64,000 nucleotides of DNA from Variovorax fucosicus (GTDB lineage: Bacteria; Pseudomonadota; Gammaproteobacteria; Burkholderiales; Burkholderiaceae_C), in assembly GCF_030316825.1 (NCBI RefSeq), contig NZ_JASZYU010000004.1:496001-560000 (forward strand), read 5' to 3'. Made by a program: the position numbers and the translations under genes. Under the pieces are notes generated by a model. That model made no database searches. It was not told the DNA's origin and saw only the letters and a list, made by a program, of their open reading frames with translations. This document shows positions 56,745 through 64,000 of the stretch, one piece after another (the stretch's first letter is position 1; each line of letters starts with the position of its first letter).

Positions 56745-56833
56745 CGATGCCGGTCGGCGCCGGGCCGCCCCAAGCCGGGCCGGGGCTCCCTCGGGGGGCA
56801 GTGCAGCGGCGAAGCCGCAAACGTGGGGGTCAT
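56745..56833. repeat. GC-rich mosaic repeat between nuoM and nuoN
   Basis: The 111-base gap holds G/C blocks that pair locally, for example GCGGC/GCCGC around 56806-56818 and CTCCC near 56786 with the G run at 56793. Its form (CCGCCCC...CGGGGGGCAG...GCGGCGAAGCCGC...GTGGGGGTC) is like intergenic elements I remember from Variovorax and relatives. It interrupts an otherwise tight operon. Confidence 0.65.
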
Positions 56834-56838
56834 ACATT

Positions 56839-58314
56839 TCAGGGGAGCTTGGACACCGCGACATGGCGCAGCAACTCGCCCACCGATGCATTCATGACAT
56901 CGGTGAACGGCTTCGGATAAATGCCCATCCAGAGCACCGCGATCGCCAACAGCGACAGCATGAGGAACTCGCGCGCATTGATGTCGACCAGTTCCTTCAC
57001 ATGGTCGTTGCCGACCGGGCCGAGGTAGACGCGCTTGTACATCCACAGCGTGTAGGCGGCACCGAAGATCAGCGCCGTGGCGGCGCCGAAGCCGAGCCAG
57101 AAGTTGGACTTCACCGCGCCGAGGATCACCATCCACTCGCCGACAAAACCGGCCGTGCCCGGCAGGCCGCAATTGGCCATCGCAAAGAGCAGCGCGAAGG
57201 CCGCGAACTTGGGCATGGTGTTGACCACACCGCCGTAGTCGGCGATCTGGCGTGAATGCACGCGGTCATACAGCACGCCGATGCCCAGGAACATCGCCGC
57301 CGACACGAAGCCGTGCGCGATCATCTGCACGATGCCGCCGGACACGCCGAGGTCGTTGAAGATGAAGAAGCCGAGCGTCACGAAGCCCATGTGCGCCACC
57401 GACGAATAAGCCACCAGCTTTTTCATGTCCTGCTGCACCAGCGCCACCAGACCCACGTAGATCACGGCGATCAGCGAGAGCGCGATGATGAACCAGGCCC
57501 ATTCACGCGAGGCGTCGGGTGCGATCGGCATCGAGAAGCGCAGGAAACCGTAGGCGCCGAGCTTCAGCATGATCGCCGCCAGCACGGCCGAGCCACCGGT
57601 CGGTGCTTCGACGTGCACGTCCGGCAGCCAGGTATGCACCGGCCACATCGGCACCTTCACCGCGAACGCCGCGAAGAACGCGAAGAACAGCAGCGTCTGC
57701 GCCGTGCTGCCGAGCTTGAGCTTGTGCCAGGTCAGGATGTCGAAGCTGCCGCCCGACGTGTTGTAGAGGTAGATCAGCGCGACCAGCATCAGCAGCGAGC
57801 CGATCAGCGTGTACAGGAAGAACTTGAAAGCCGCGTAGATCTTGTTCGGCCCGCCCCAGATGCCGATGATCAGGTACATCGGGATCAGCGTGGCTTCGAA
57901 GAACACGTAGAACAGGATCCCGTCGAGCGCAGCGAACACACCGATCATCAAGCCCGACAGGATCAGGAACGCGCCCATGTACTGGTTGACGCGCTCGGTG
58001 ATCACTTCCCATGCCGAGATCACCACCACCACCGTGATGAATGCCGTCAGCAGTACCAGCCACAGCGAGATCCCGTCGATACCGAGGTGGTAGCTCACAT
58101 TGAAACGCGCGATCCAGCTGTCCTTCTCGACGAACTGCATCGCGGCACTGTCGGTCTGGAACCGCGTGTAGAGCGGTATGGTGACCAGAAAGCTCGCGAT
58201 GGATCCGACGAGCGCGATCCAACGCACGCCCTTGGCATGCTCGTCGCGACCAAACGCCAGCAACACGACACCGAATGCGATCGGCATCCAGATGGCAAGG
58301 CTCAACAAACCCAT
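56839..58314 (-). CDS. nuoM: NADH-quinone oxidoreductase subunit M
   Basis: A 491-residue antiporter-like subunit. E140 (FYVFFEATLIPMYL) and K220 (AVKVPMWPVHTWLPD) are the essential buried charges. The family motif HVEAPTGGSAVLA follows. GGAGAAAAAG precedes ATG 58314. It forms the middle proton channel of the membrane arm. Confidence 0.95.
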   Translation of the reverse strand: MGLLSLAIWMPIAFGVVLLAFGRDEHAKGVRWIALVGSIASFLVTIPLYTRFQTDSAAMQFVEKDSWIARFNVSYHLGIDGISLWLVLLTAFITVVVVISAWEVITERVNQYMGAFLILSGLMIGVFAALDGILFYVFFEATLIPMYLIIGIWGGPNKIYAAFKFFLYTLIGSLLMLVALIYLYNTSGGSFDILTWHKLKLGSTAQTLLFFAFFAAFAVKVPMWPVHTWLPDVHVEAPTGGSAVLAAIMLKLGAYGFLRFSMPIAPDASREWAWFIIALSLIAVIYVGLVALVQQDMKKLVAYSSVAHMGFVTLGFFIFNDLGVSGGIVQMIAHGFVSAAMFLGIGVLYDRVHSRQIADYGGVVNTMPKFAAFALLFAMANCGLPGTAGFVGEWMVILGAVKSNFWLGFGAATALIFGAAYTLWMYKRVYLGPVGNDHVKELVDINAREFLMLSLLAIAVLWMGIYPKPFTDVMNASVGELLRHVAVSKLP

Positions 58315-58339
58315 TTTTCTTTTTCTCCAGCGCTGCCGC

Positions 58340-60388
58340 TTACCTGTTGAACCAGATGAAGTACGTCATCAGGACGAAGACGCCGAGCAGCATCGCAAAC
58401 GCGTAGTGGTAGATGTAGCCGGTCTGCAGCCAGCGCACCGCGCCCGAAATGCGGCCGACCAGCTTCCATGACCCATTGACGATCGCGCCGTCGATGACCG
58501 CCTGATCGCCGCCCTTCCACAAGCCGGTACCGAGTGCACGCGTGCCGCGGGCGATGACGTTCTCGTTGAACCAGTCGAGGTAGTACTTGTTGTCGAGCAG
58601 GCGGTAGACCGGCCCGAACGCACGCTTGATCGCAGCCGGCAGTGCCGGGTTGACCATGTACATGTAGAAGGCAGCGACCACACCGGCCAGCGCGAGCCAG
58701 AACGGCAGCGTGCTCAGGCCATGAATCGCCATGGCCACCGGGCCGTGGAAGGCTTCAGCCATTTCCTTCATCGCATGGTGCTTGTGGCTGTCGACCACGA
58801 TCGCGTCCTTGAAGAAATCGCCAAACAGCATCGGCTGGATGGTCATGAAACCGATCACGACCGACGGGATCGCCAGCAACACCAGCGGCAGCCAGACCAC
58901 CCAGGGCGACTCGTGCGGCTTGGCATCGTGGCCATGGTGGTCGTCGTGGCCGTGCGCATCGTGCGCATCGTCATGGTGGGCGTCGTGGTGCGCGTCCGGA
59001 TTCTGGTCGTAGCGTTCCTTGCCATGGAATACCAGGAAGTACATGCGGAACGAGTAGAAAGCCGTGACGAACACGCCGGCAACCACCGCGAAGTAGGCAA
59101 AGCCCGAACCCCAGAGATGGCTCTCGTGCACCGCCTCGATGATGCTGTCCTTCGAGTAGAAGCCGGCGAAGAACGGCGTACCTATCAACGCGAGCGAGCC
59201 GACCAGCGAGGTGATCCAGGTGATCGGCATGTACTTGCGCACATTGCCCATCCACCGGATGTCCTGGTTGTGGTGCATGCCGATGATCACCGAACCAGCG
59301 CCGAGGAACAGCAGCGCCTTGAAGAAGGCGTGGGTCATCAGGTGGAACACCGCGACCGAATAGGCCGAGGCACCGAGCGCAACCGTCATGTAGCCGAGTT
59401 GGGACAGCGTCGAGTACGCCACCACGCGCTTGATGTCGTTCTGGATGATGCCGAGGAAGCCCATGAACAGCGCCGTGATCGCGCCGATCACCAGGATGAA
59501 GCTCAGCGCCGTGTCGCTCAGTTCGAACAGCGGCGACATGCGCGCCACCATGAAGATGCCGGCCGTCACCATCGTGGCGGCGTGGATCAGCGCCGAGATC
59601 GGGGTCGGGCCTTCCATCGAGTCAGGCAGCCACACGTGCAGCGGGAACTGCGCGCTCTTGCCCATGGCGCCGATGAACAGGCAGATGCAGATCACCGTGA
59701 TCAGCATCCACTCGGTGCCGGGGAAGCTGAGCTTGGCCAGCGCGTCGGCCTTGGCGAAAGCCTCGCCGTAGTTGAGCGTACCGGCATAGGCAGCAATCAA
59801 GCCGATGCCGAGGATGAAGCCGAAGTCGCCGACGCGGTTGACCACGAAGGCCTTCATGTTCGCGAAGATCGCGGTCGGCTTGTTGTACCAGAAGCCGATC
59901 AGCAGGTACGACACCAGGCCCACCGCTTCCCAGCCGAAGAACAGCTGCAGCATGTTGTTGCTCATCACGAGCATCAGCATCGAGAAGGTGAACAACGAGA
60001 TATAGGCGAAGAAACGGTTGTAGCCGTCGTCTTCTTCCATGTAGCCGATGGTGTAGATGTGCACCATCAGCGACACGAAGGTCACGACACACATCATCAT
60101 GGCGGTGAGGCCGTCGACCAGAAAGCCGATTTCCATCTTCAGCCCGCCCACGACCATCCATTCGTAGATGGTGGCGTTGAAGCGGGCGCCGTCGACGACA
60201 ACGCTCTTGAGCGTCATGGCCGAAATGATGAAGGCGACCAGCACACCGAGGATGGTGAGCGAATGCGTGACCTTGCGGCCGATGTGATCGCCGGCGAACT
60301 TGGTGCCGAACAGGCCGGCCACGACCGAGCCGACCAGGGGCGCCAGCGGTACGGCCAGCAATGTGGATGCAGAAAGCGTTGCGCTCAT
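58340..60388 (-). CDS. nuoL: NADH-quinone oxidoreductase subunit L with His-rich loop
   Basis: A 682-residue distal antiporter-like subunit with the long C-terminal lateral helix region. E154 (FFGWEAVGLVSYL), K244 (AMGKSAQFPLH) and K413 (GFYSKDSI) are in place. Between helices, residues 461-492 form a loop of Asp and 11 histidines, absent from E. coli NuoL. The loop could bind metal; this is inference. The rest is typical in length and order. Confidence 0.95.
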   Translation of the reverse strand: MSATLSASTLLAVPLAPLVGSVVAGLFGTKFAGDHIGRKVTHSLTILGVLVAFIISAMTLKSVVVDGARFNATIYEWMVVGGLKMEIGFLVDGLTAMMMCVVTFVSLMVHIYTIGYMEEDDGYNRFFAYISLFTFSMLMLVMSNNMLQLFFGWEAVGLVSYLLIGFWYNKPTAIFANMKAFVVNRVGDFGFILGIGLIAAYAGTLNYGEAFAKADALAKLSFPGTEWMLITVICICLFIGAMGKSAQFPLHVWLPDSMEGPTPISALIHAATMVTAGIFMVARMSPLFELSDTALSFILVIGAITALFMGFLGIIQNDIKRVVAYSTLSQLGYMTVALGASAYSVAVFHLMTHAFFKALLFLGAGSVIIGMHHNQDIRWMGNVRKYMPITWITSLVGSLALIGTPFFAGFYSKDSIIEAVHESHLWGSGFAYFAVVAGVFVTAFYSFRMYFLVFHGKERYDQNPDAHHDAHHDDAHDAHGHDDHHGHDAKPHESPWVVWLPLVLLAIPSVVIGFMTIQPMLFGDFFKDAIVVDSHKHHAMKEMAEAFHGPVAMAIHGLSTLPFWLALAGVVAAFYMYMVNPALPAAIKRAFGPVYRLLDNKYYLDWFNENVIARGTRALGTGLWKGGDQAVIDGAIVNGSWKLVGRISGAVRWLQTGYIYHYAFAMLLGVFVLMTYFIWFNR

Positions 60389-60400
60389 GGTGAACCCTGG

Positions 60401-60709
60401 TTATCCCTTGAGCGAGTTGAGCTCGTCGACATTGATGTTCGACTTGTTGCGGAACAGCAGCACGAGCAATGCGAGGCCGATCGCCGATTCGGCGGCGGCG
60501 ACGGTCAGGATGAAGAACACGAAGACCTGGCCGTGCATGTCGCCCAGATAGTGCGAGAACGCGACGAAGTTCATGTTGACCGCGAGCAGCATCAGCTCGA
60601 TGCACATCAGCAGCACGATCAGGTTCTTGCGGTTCAGGAAGATGCCGACGACCGACATCGCGAACAGCATCGCGCCCAGCGAAAGGTAGTGAGGGAGCGT
60701 CAACGTCAT
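60401..60709 (-). CDS. nuoK: NADH-quinone oxidoreductase subunit K
   Basis: A 102-residue three-helix subunit. Membrane glutamates E38 ([11 protein letters not shown]) and E74 ([10 protein letters not shown]) match the two proton-path residues of the family. ATG 60709 overlaps the nuoJ stop (ATGA). Confidence 0.95.
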   Translation of the reverse strand: MTLTLPHYLSLGAMLFAMSVVGIFLNRKNLIVLLMCIELMLLAVNMNFVAFSHYLGDMHGQVFVFFILTVAAAESAIGLALLVLLFRNKSNINVDELNSLKG

Positions 60710-61374
60710 GCCTTCTTCTCCGGTGTGGCCGGCGCGGCCTCTTCTGTCGGCGGCGGCGCGGGTGGCTGCGCCGGCTGGGTCGCCTCGACCTTGACCAGCT
60801 TCATCCGGTCGCGCGCCTTGACGTGCACCTGATCCTGCACATCGACGAACTTGGTGTCCTTGCGCTGGCGCAGCGTCAGTGCGATGGCCGCGATCATCGC
60901 CACGACGAGGATGACCGCCGCGATCTGAACCGGATACAGGTACTCGGTATAGAGAAGGATGCCAAGCACCTTGGTATTCGAGCCCTGCGTCATGGCGGCC
61001 TGGGCCTGCGCCGCGGCGCCCGGCAACTGGCGGAAGCCGCCCATCAACACGTAGGCCATTTCCAGCGCAATGACGACGCCGACCAGCGCGGCCAGCGGAA
61101 AGTGCTTCCAGAAACCCTGTCGCAGGCTGTCGATGTTGAGGTCGAGCATCATCACGACGAACAGGAACAGCACCATGACGGCGCCGAGGTACACCAGCAC
61201 CAGTACGACGGCGAGAAACTCGGCCTGCAGCAGCAGCCAGACCGCCGATGCCTGCGAGAACGCGAGCATCAGGTACAGCACCGCATGCACCGGATTGCGC
61301 GCGGTGATCACCCGGAAGGCTGCAAACAGCAGCACGACCGAGAACAGGTAGAAGAAGCCAGTCTTGACGTCCAT
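60706..61374 (-). CDS. nuoJ: NADH-quinone oxidoreductase subunit J
   Basis: A 222-residue membrane subunit with five helices, including the conserved [16 protein letters not shown] segment (pi-bulge helix region). The final 45 residues form a soluble tail rich in Pro, Ala and Glu after [10 protein letters not shown], longer than in E. coli. It lies between nuoI and nuoK in the standard order. Confidence 0.94.
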   Translation of the reverse strand: MDVKTGFFYLFSVVLLFAAFRVITARNPVHAVLYLMLAFSQASAVWLLLQAEFLAVVLVLVYLGAVMVLFLFVVMMLDLNIDSLRQGFWKHFPLAALVGVVIALEMAYVLMGGFRQLPGAAAQAQAAMTQGSNTKVLGILLYTEYLYPVQIAAVILVVAMIAAIALTLRQRKDTKFVDVQDQVHVKARDRMKLVKVEATQPAQPPAPPPTEEAAPATPEKKA

Positions 61375-61401
61375 GGATCTTTTCTTTGAGGGCGTCTGCC
61401 G

Positions 61402-61914
61402 TTATCGGTATTTCGCGTCGGCAGCCTTGTTGGCCGCGATTTCTTTTTCGTAGCGGTCGCCCACGGCCAGCAGCATTTCCTTCGTGAAATACAGGTCGCC
61501 GCGCTTTTCGCCGTGGTATTCGAGGATGTGGGTTTCGACGATCGAGTCGACCGGGCAACTCTCTTCGCAGAAGCCGCAGAAGATGCACTTGGTCAGGTCG
61601 ATGTCGTAGCGCGTGGTGCGGCGCGAGCCGTCGTCGCGCACTTCCGATTCGATCGTGATCGCCACGGCCGGGCACACCGCCTCGCACAGCTTGCAGGCAA
61701 TACAGCGTTCTTCACCGTTTTCGTAGCGGCGTAGCGCGTGCAGGCCGCGGAAACGCGGCGACAGCGGCGTCTTTTCTTCCGGGAACTGAACCGTGATCTT
61801 GCGCTTGAACGCATAGCGCCCGGTCAGCACCATGCCCTTGAACAGCTCGGCGAGCATGAAGCTCTTGAGGAAGTCCTTGACCGAGAACGGGGAGGCAGCA
61901 ACAGCTGAAGACAT
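61402..61914 (-). CDS. nuoI: NADH-quinone oxidoreductase subunit I (two [4Fe-4S] clusters)
   Basis: A 170-residue ferredoxin-like subunit carrying clusters N6a and N6b. Both motifs are complete: C71, C74, C77, C81 ([12 protein letters not shown]) and C110, C113, C116, C120 ([12 protein letters not shown]). The N-terminal amphipathic helix contacts NuoH. Confidence 0.96.
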   Translation of the reverse strand: MSSAVAASPFSVKDFLKSFMLAELFKGMVLTGRYAFKRKITVQFPEEKTPLSPRFRGLHALRRYENGEERCIACKLCEAVCPAVAITIESEVRDDGSRRTTRYDIDLTKCIFCGFCEESCPVDSIVETHILEYHGEKRGDLYFTKEMLLAVGDRYEKEIAANKAADAKYR

Positions 61915-61929
61915 TGTGTTTTTCTCCGC

Positions 61930-63006
61930 TTATTTCCAGATGTTCCAGGGCGTTTGCATCCAGCCCCCGACCACCAGCAGCCACACCAGGGTGACCGGAA
62001 TGAAGATCTTCCAGCCCAGACGCATGATCTGGTCATAGCGGAAGCGCGGGAAGGTGCCACGGATCCAGATGAAGAGCGAGAGCACGAAGAAGGTCTTGAG
62101 CCCCAGCCAGATCCAGCCCGGAATGAAGTCGAGGAAGCCGACCGGCGACAGCCAGCCGCCGAGGAACATCAGCGCGGCCAGGATCGACACCAGCCACATG
62201 CTGGCGTACTCGGCGAGGAAGAAGATCGCGAAGCCCATGCCCGAGTACTCGACCATGTGGCCGGCCACGATTTCGGCTTCGCCTTCGACCACGTCAAACG
62301 GGTGGCGGTTGGTTTCCGCCACGCCCGAGATCACGTAGACCACGAAGATCGGCAGCAGCGGCAGCCAGTTCCACGACAGGAAGCCCAAGCCCATGTCGGC
62401 ACCCATGCCCTTGCCCTGCACCGCGACCACGTCCCCCAGGCTCAAGCTGCCCGAGACCATGATGACCACGACCAGGCAGAACCCCATCGCGATTTCGTAG
62501 CTCACCATCTGGGCCGACGCACGCAGCGCGCCGAGGAAGGCGTACTTCGAGTTCGAAGCCCAGCCCGCGATGATCACGCCATACACCTCGATCGAGGTGA
62601 TCGCCATGATCAGCAGCAAGCCTGCATTGACGTTCGCCAGCACGGCTTCGGGGCCGAAGGGAACGGCAACCCACGCGGCCAGGGCCGGCATGATGGCCAT
62701 GATCGGGCCGAGCCGGAACAGACCCGGGCTCGCAGCCGACGGGCTGATGATTTCCTTGGTCAGCAACTTGACCGCATCGGCGATCGGCTGCAGCAGGCCG
62801 AACGGCCCGACGCGGTTGGGGCCGTGGCGCACCTGGATCCAGCCCAGGAACTTGCGCTCCCAGAGCGTCGCATAGGCAACCGCGCCCATCAGCGGCGCAA
62901 GCACGCAGATGATCTTGATCAGCGTCCAGATGACGGGCCAGCCACCAACAACCCACCAGTGGGCCGAACTGAGGCCGCGGCCGAAGCCGTAGATGGCGTC
63001 GATCAT
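61930..63006 (-). CDS. nuoH: NADH-quinone oxidoreductase subunit H
   Basis: A 358-residue membrane subunit that forms the quinone-binding chamber with NuoB and NuoD. Typical segments are [20 protein letters not shown] in the first third and [20 protein letters not shown] with its carboxylate cluster. ATG 63006 overlaps the nuoG stop (ATGA). Confidence 0.96.
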   Translation of the reverse strand: MIDAIYGFGRGLSSAHWWVVGGWPVIWTLIKIICVLAPLMGAVAYATLWERKFLGWIQVRHGPNRVGPFGLLQPIADAVKLLTKEIISPSAASPGLFRLGPIMAIMPALAAWVAVPFGPEAVLANVNAGLLLIMAITSIEVYGVIIAGWASNSKYAFLGALRASAQMVSYEIAMGFCLVVVIMVSGSLSLGDVVAVQGKGMGADMGLGFLSWNWLPLLPIFVVYVISGVAETNRHPFDVVEGEAEIVAGHMVEYSGMGFAIFFLAEYASMWLVSILAALMFLGGWLSPVGFLDFIPGWIWLGLKTFFVLSLFIWIRGTFPRFRYDQIMRLGWKIFIPVTLVWLLVVGGWMQTPWNIWK

Positions 63007-64000
63007 GCGGGCACCCCTTCGAGCGTGGGCTTGGTGCCGCGAACCGCATGCTCGCTGCCACGCGCGTCTGCGGTCAGTTGCAGCGAAGTCGCGCGGCGCA
63101 CGATGCCGTCGAGCTGGTAGATGGTCGCGACCACCGGCAAGACCGGCTCGGTGCGCACCGGGCTCGACAGATCGACACCCGCGGGCGCCGCGTTGCCGAG
63201 CCGCTCCGCGGGAATGTGCGTTGCGGCTGCGTCCTGCGCGCCGCGAAGCTGCGCCAGCACGTCCTGCGACGACTCGAAATCGAAGCCCTGCAACCCCAGC
63301 ATGTTGGCCAGCACGCGCAACACCTTCCAGGCCGGACGGGCGCCGCCGAGCGGCTTGACCACGGCATGGAAGCTCTGCACGCGCCCTTCGGCGTTCACGA
63401 AGGTGCCGGGCGTCTCGGTGAAAGGCGCGATCGGCAACAGCACGTCGCTAAACGCCAGATTGGCCTTGAACGGGCTCAGCGTCACGACCATCTGGGCGTG
63501 CGTGAGGCCGGCAGACACATCGGCACCGATGGCCGAATCGAACTCGGGCTCGTTGTTGAGCAGCAGCACGGCTTTCAGACCGCCCGAAAGCATCTGGGCG
63601 GCATTCAGGCCACCCTGCCCCGGCACCGCGCCGACCCATTGCGCGCCGACGGTGTTGGCCGCTTCGGTGAGATAGCCGACGCTGGCGCCGGTTTCGGCGC
63701 CGATCCATTGCGCGAGCGCCAGCAGCCGCGACGCGTCGCGATGATGCGCCGCCGCGTTGCCCAGCAGGATCGCCTTGCGCTCGCCGCCGAGCATCGACTT
63801 GGCGAGCGCCTTGGCCGCATCGTGCGCTTCGCCGTTCGACGGCGCAGCGACACCCTTCTCGGCGCCGATGGCAACGGCCAGATCGGCCAGTGCCTGCGCC
63901 CAATTGCCGGCCGGCAGGGTCTGCGTGCTGGACAGCGACATCGCCCAGCCTTCGCGCGTGGCGAGTTCGGCCTTCGAATTGATGGCGTGCACGGCAGCAC
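63003..64000 (-). CDS. nuoG: NADH-quinone oxidoreductase subunit G, C-terminal part
   Basis: The frame is open to the window edge, so the protein start and its iron-sulfur motifs are outside. The visible 330 residues belong to the molybdopterin-oxidoreductase-like C-terminal domain, with [22 protein letters not shown] and [16 protein letters not shown] as recognisable blocks. The overlap with nuoH and the gene order nuoG-H-I support the call. Confidence 0.93.
   Translation of the reverse strand, partial: AAVHAINSKAELATREGWAMSLSSTQTLPAGNWAQALADLAVAIGAEKGVAAPSNGEAHDAAKALAKSMLGGERKAILLGNAAAHHRDASRLLALAQWIGAETGASVGYLTEAANTVGAQWVGAVPGQGGLNAAQMLSGGLKAVLLLNNEPEFDSAIGADVSAGLTHAQMVVTLSPFKANLAFSDVLLPIAPFTETPGTFVNAEGRVQSFHAVVKPLGGARPAWKVLRVLANMLGLQGFDFESSQDVLAQLRGAQDAAATHIPAERLGNAAPAGVDLSSPVRTEPVLPVVATIYQLDGIVRRATSLQLTADARGSEHAVRGTKPTLEGVPA

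Noticed and set aside
55225-60832. Long plus-strand frames opposite nuoN-nuoK (676 and 703 codons), rich in His and Gln
   Set aside because: They are antisense to strongly conserved complex I genes; the composition is what reverse-reading of hydrophobic codons gives.

Overview
This is a GC-rich chromosomal window. Gene content and order fit a Comamonadaceae betaproteobacterium, most like Variovorax. The evidence is nuoG-H-I-J-K-L-M-N followed by DUF2818, a Nudix hydrolase and DUF1178; a queG/tsaE-amiC-mutL-miaA housekeeping cluster; a Bug-type (TctC) binding protein; and mosaic hairpin repeats between genes. The taxon is an inference from content, not from a database match. I saw no tRNA, rRNA, CRISPR array or insertion sequence.

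Layout. (1) 1-11381, plus strand: a sugar-acid operon with a PdxA-family oxidoreductase (cut by the window edge), an enolase-superfamily dehydratase, a UxaA-type dehydratase, an L-2-keto-3-deoxyarabonate dehydratase, a 2-oxoglutarate-semialdehyde dehydrogenase, an SMP-30 lactonase, a YncE-like beta-propeller and a complete sugar ABC importer. Its logic is import, lactone opening, dehydration and oxidation to 2-oxoglutarate. (2) 11394-17252: hslO, a gamma-carbonic-anhydrase-like protein, a DUF455 protein, a MaoC hydratase, xerD, a Bug binding protein and an AEC permease. (3) 17253-17763: a gene-free stretch of nested inverted repeats. (4) 17764-26970: queG, tsaE, amiC, a glycine-zipper lipoprotein, dedA, mutL, a lipoprotein hydrolase, miaA and a LolD-like ATPase. 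(5) 27163-33554: a hypothetical protein, a flavin reductase, a PLP dehydratase, a DGPF/ECF42 sigma-factor pair with a matching promoter, and a large FtsX-type permease. (6) 33627-39973: a block that looks inserted, with a thioredoxin-fold protein, an adenylate cyclase-AAA-TPR protein, a phospholipase-D lipoprotein and a Crp-type regulator; a perfect CRP-type operator lies between the last two. (7) 40101-46826: an AttH/CrtC-type lipocalin protein, then a branched-chain-type ABC importer operon ending in a second SMP-30 lactonase. (8) 46975-53844: an EmrRAB-like efflux operon (MarR, outer-membrane factor, EmrA, EmrB) with a MarR operator inside a near-consensus promoter, diverging from an MsbA-like exporter. 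(9) 53885-64000, minus strand: DUF1178, Nudix, DUF2818, then respiratory complex I subunits NuoN to NuoG.

The most interesting items are the self-contained cAMP circuit in region 6 (cyclase, CRP-like regulator with conserved DNA-reading residues, consensus site), which appears to separate two genes of an Att-like lipoprotein system; the ECF42/DGPF module with its own predicted promoter; the sugar-acid operon with two unrelated dehydratases and an unexplained beta-propeller; and a LivF ATPase whose Walker A lysine is arginine. Several genes begin 6-8 bases after a -10-like box, which suggests leaderless mRNAs. All functional statements come from motif reading; nothing was searched or computed.
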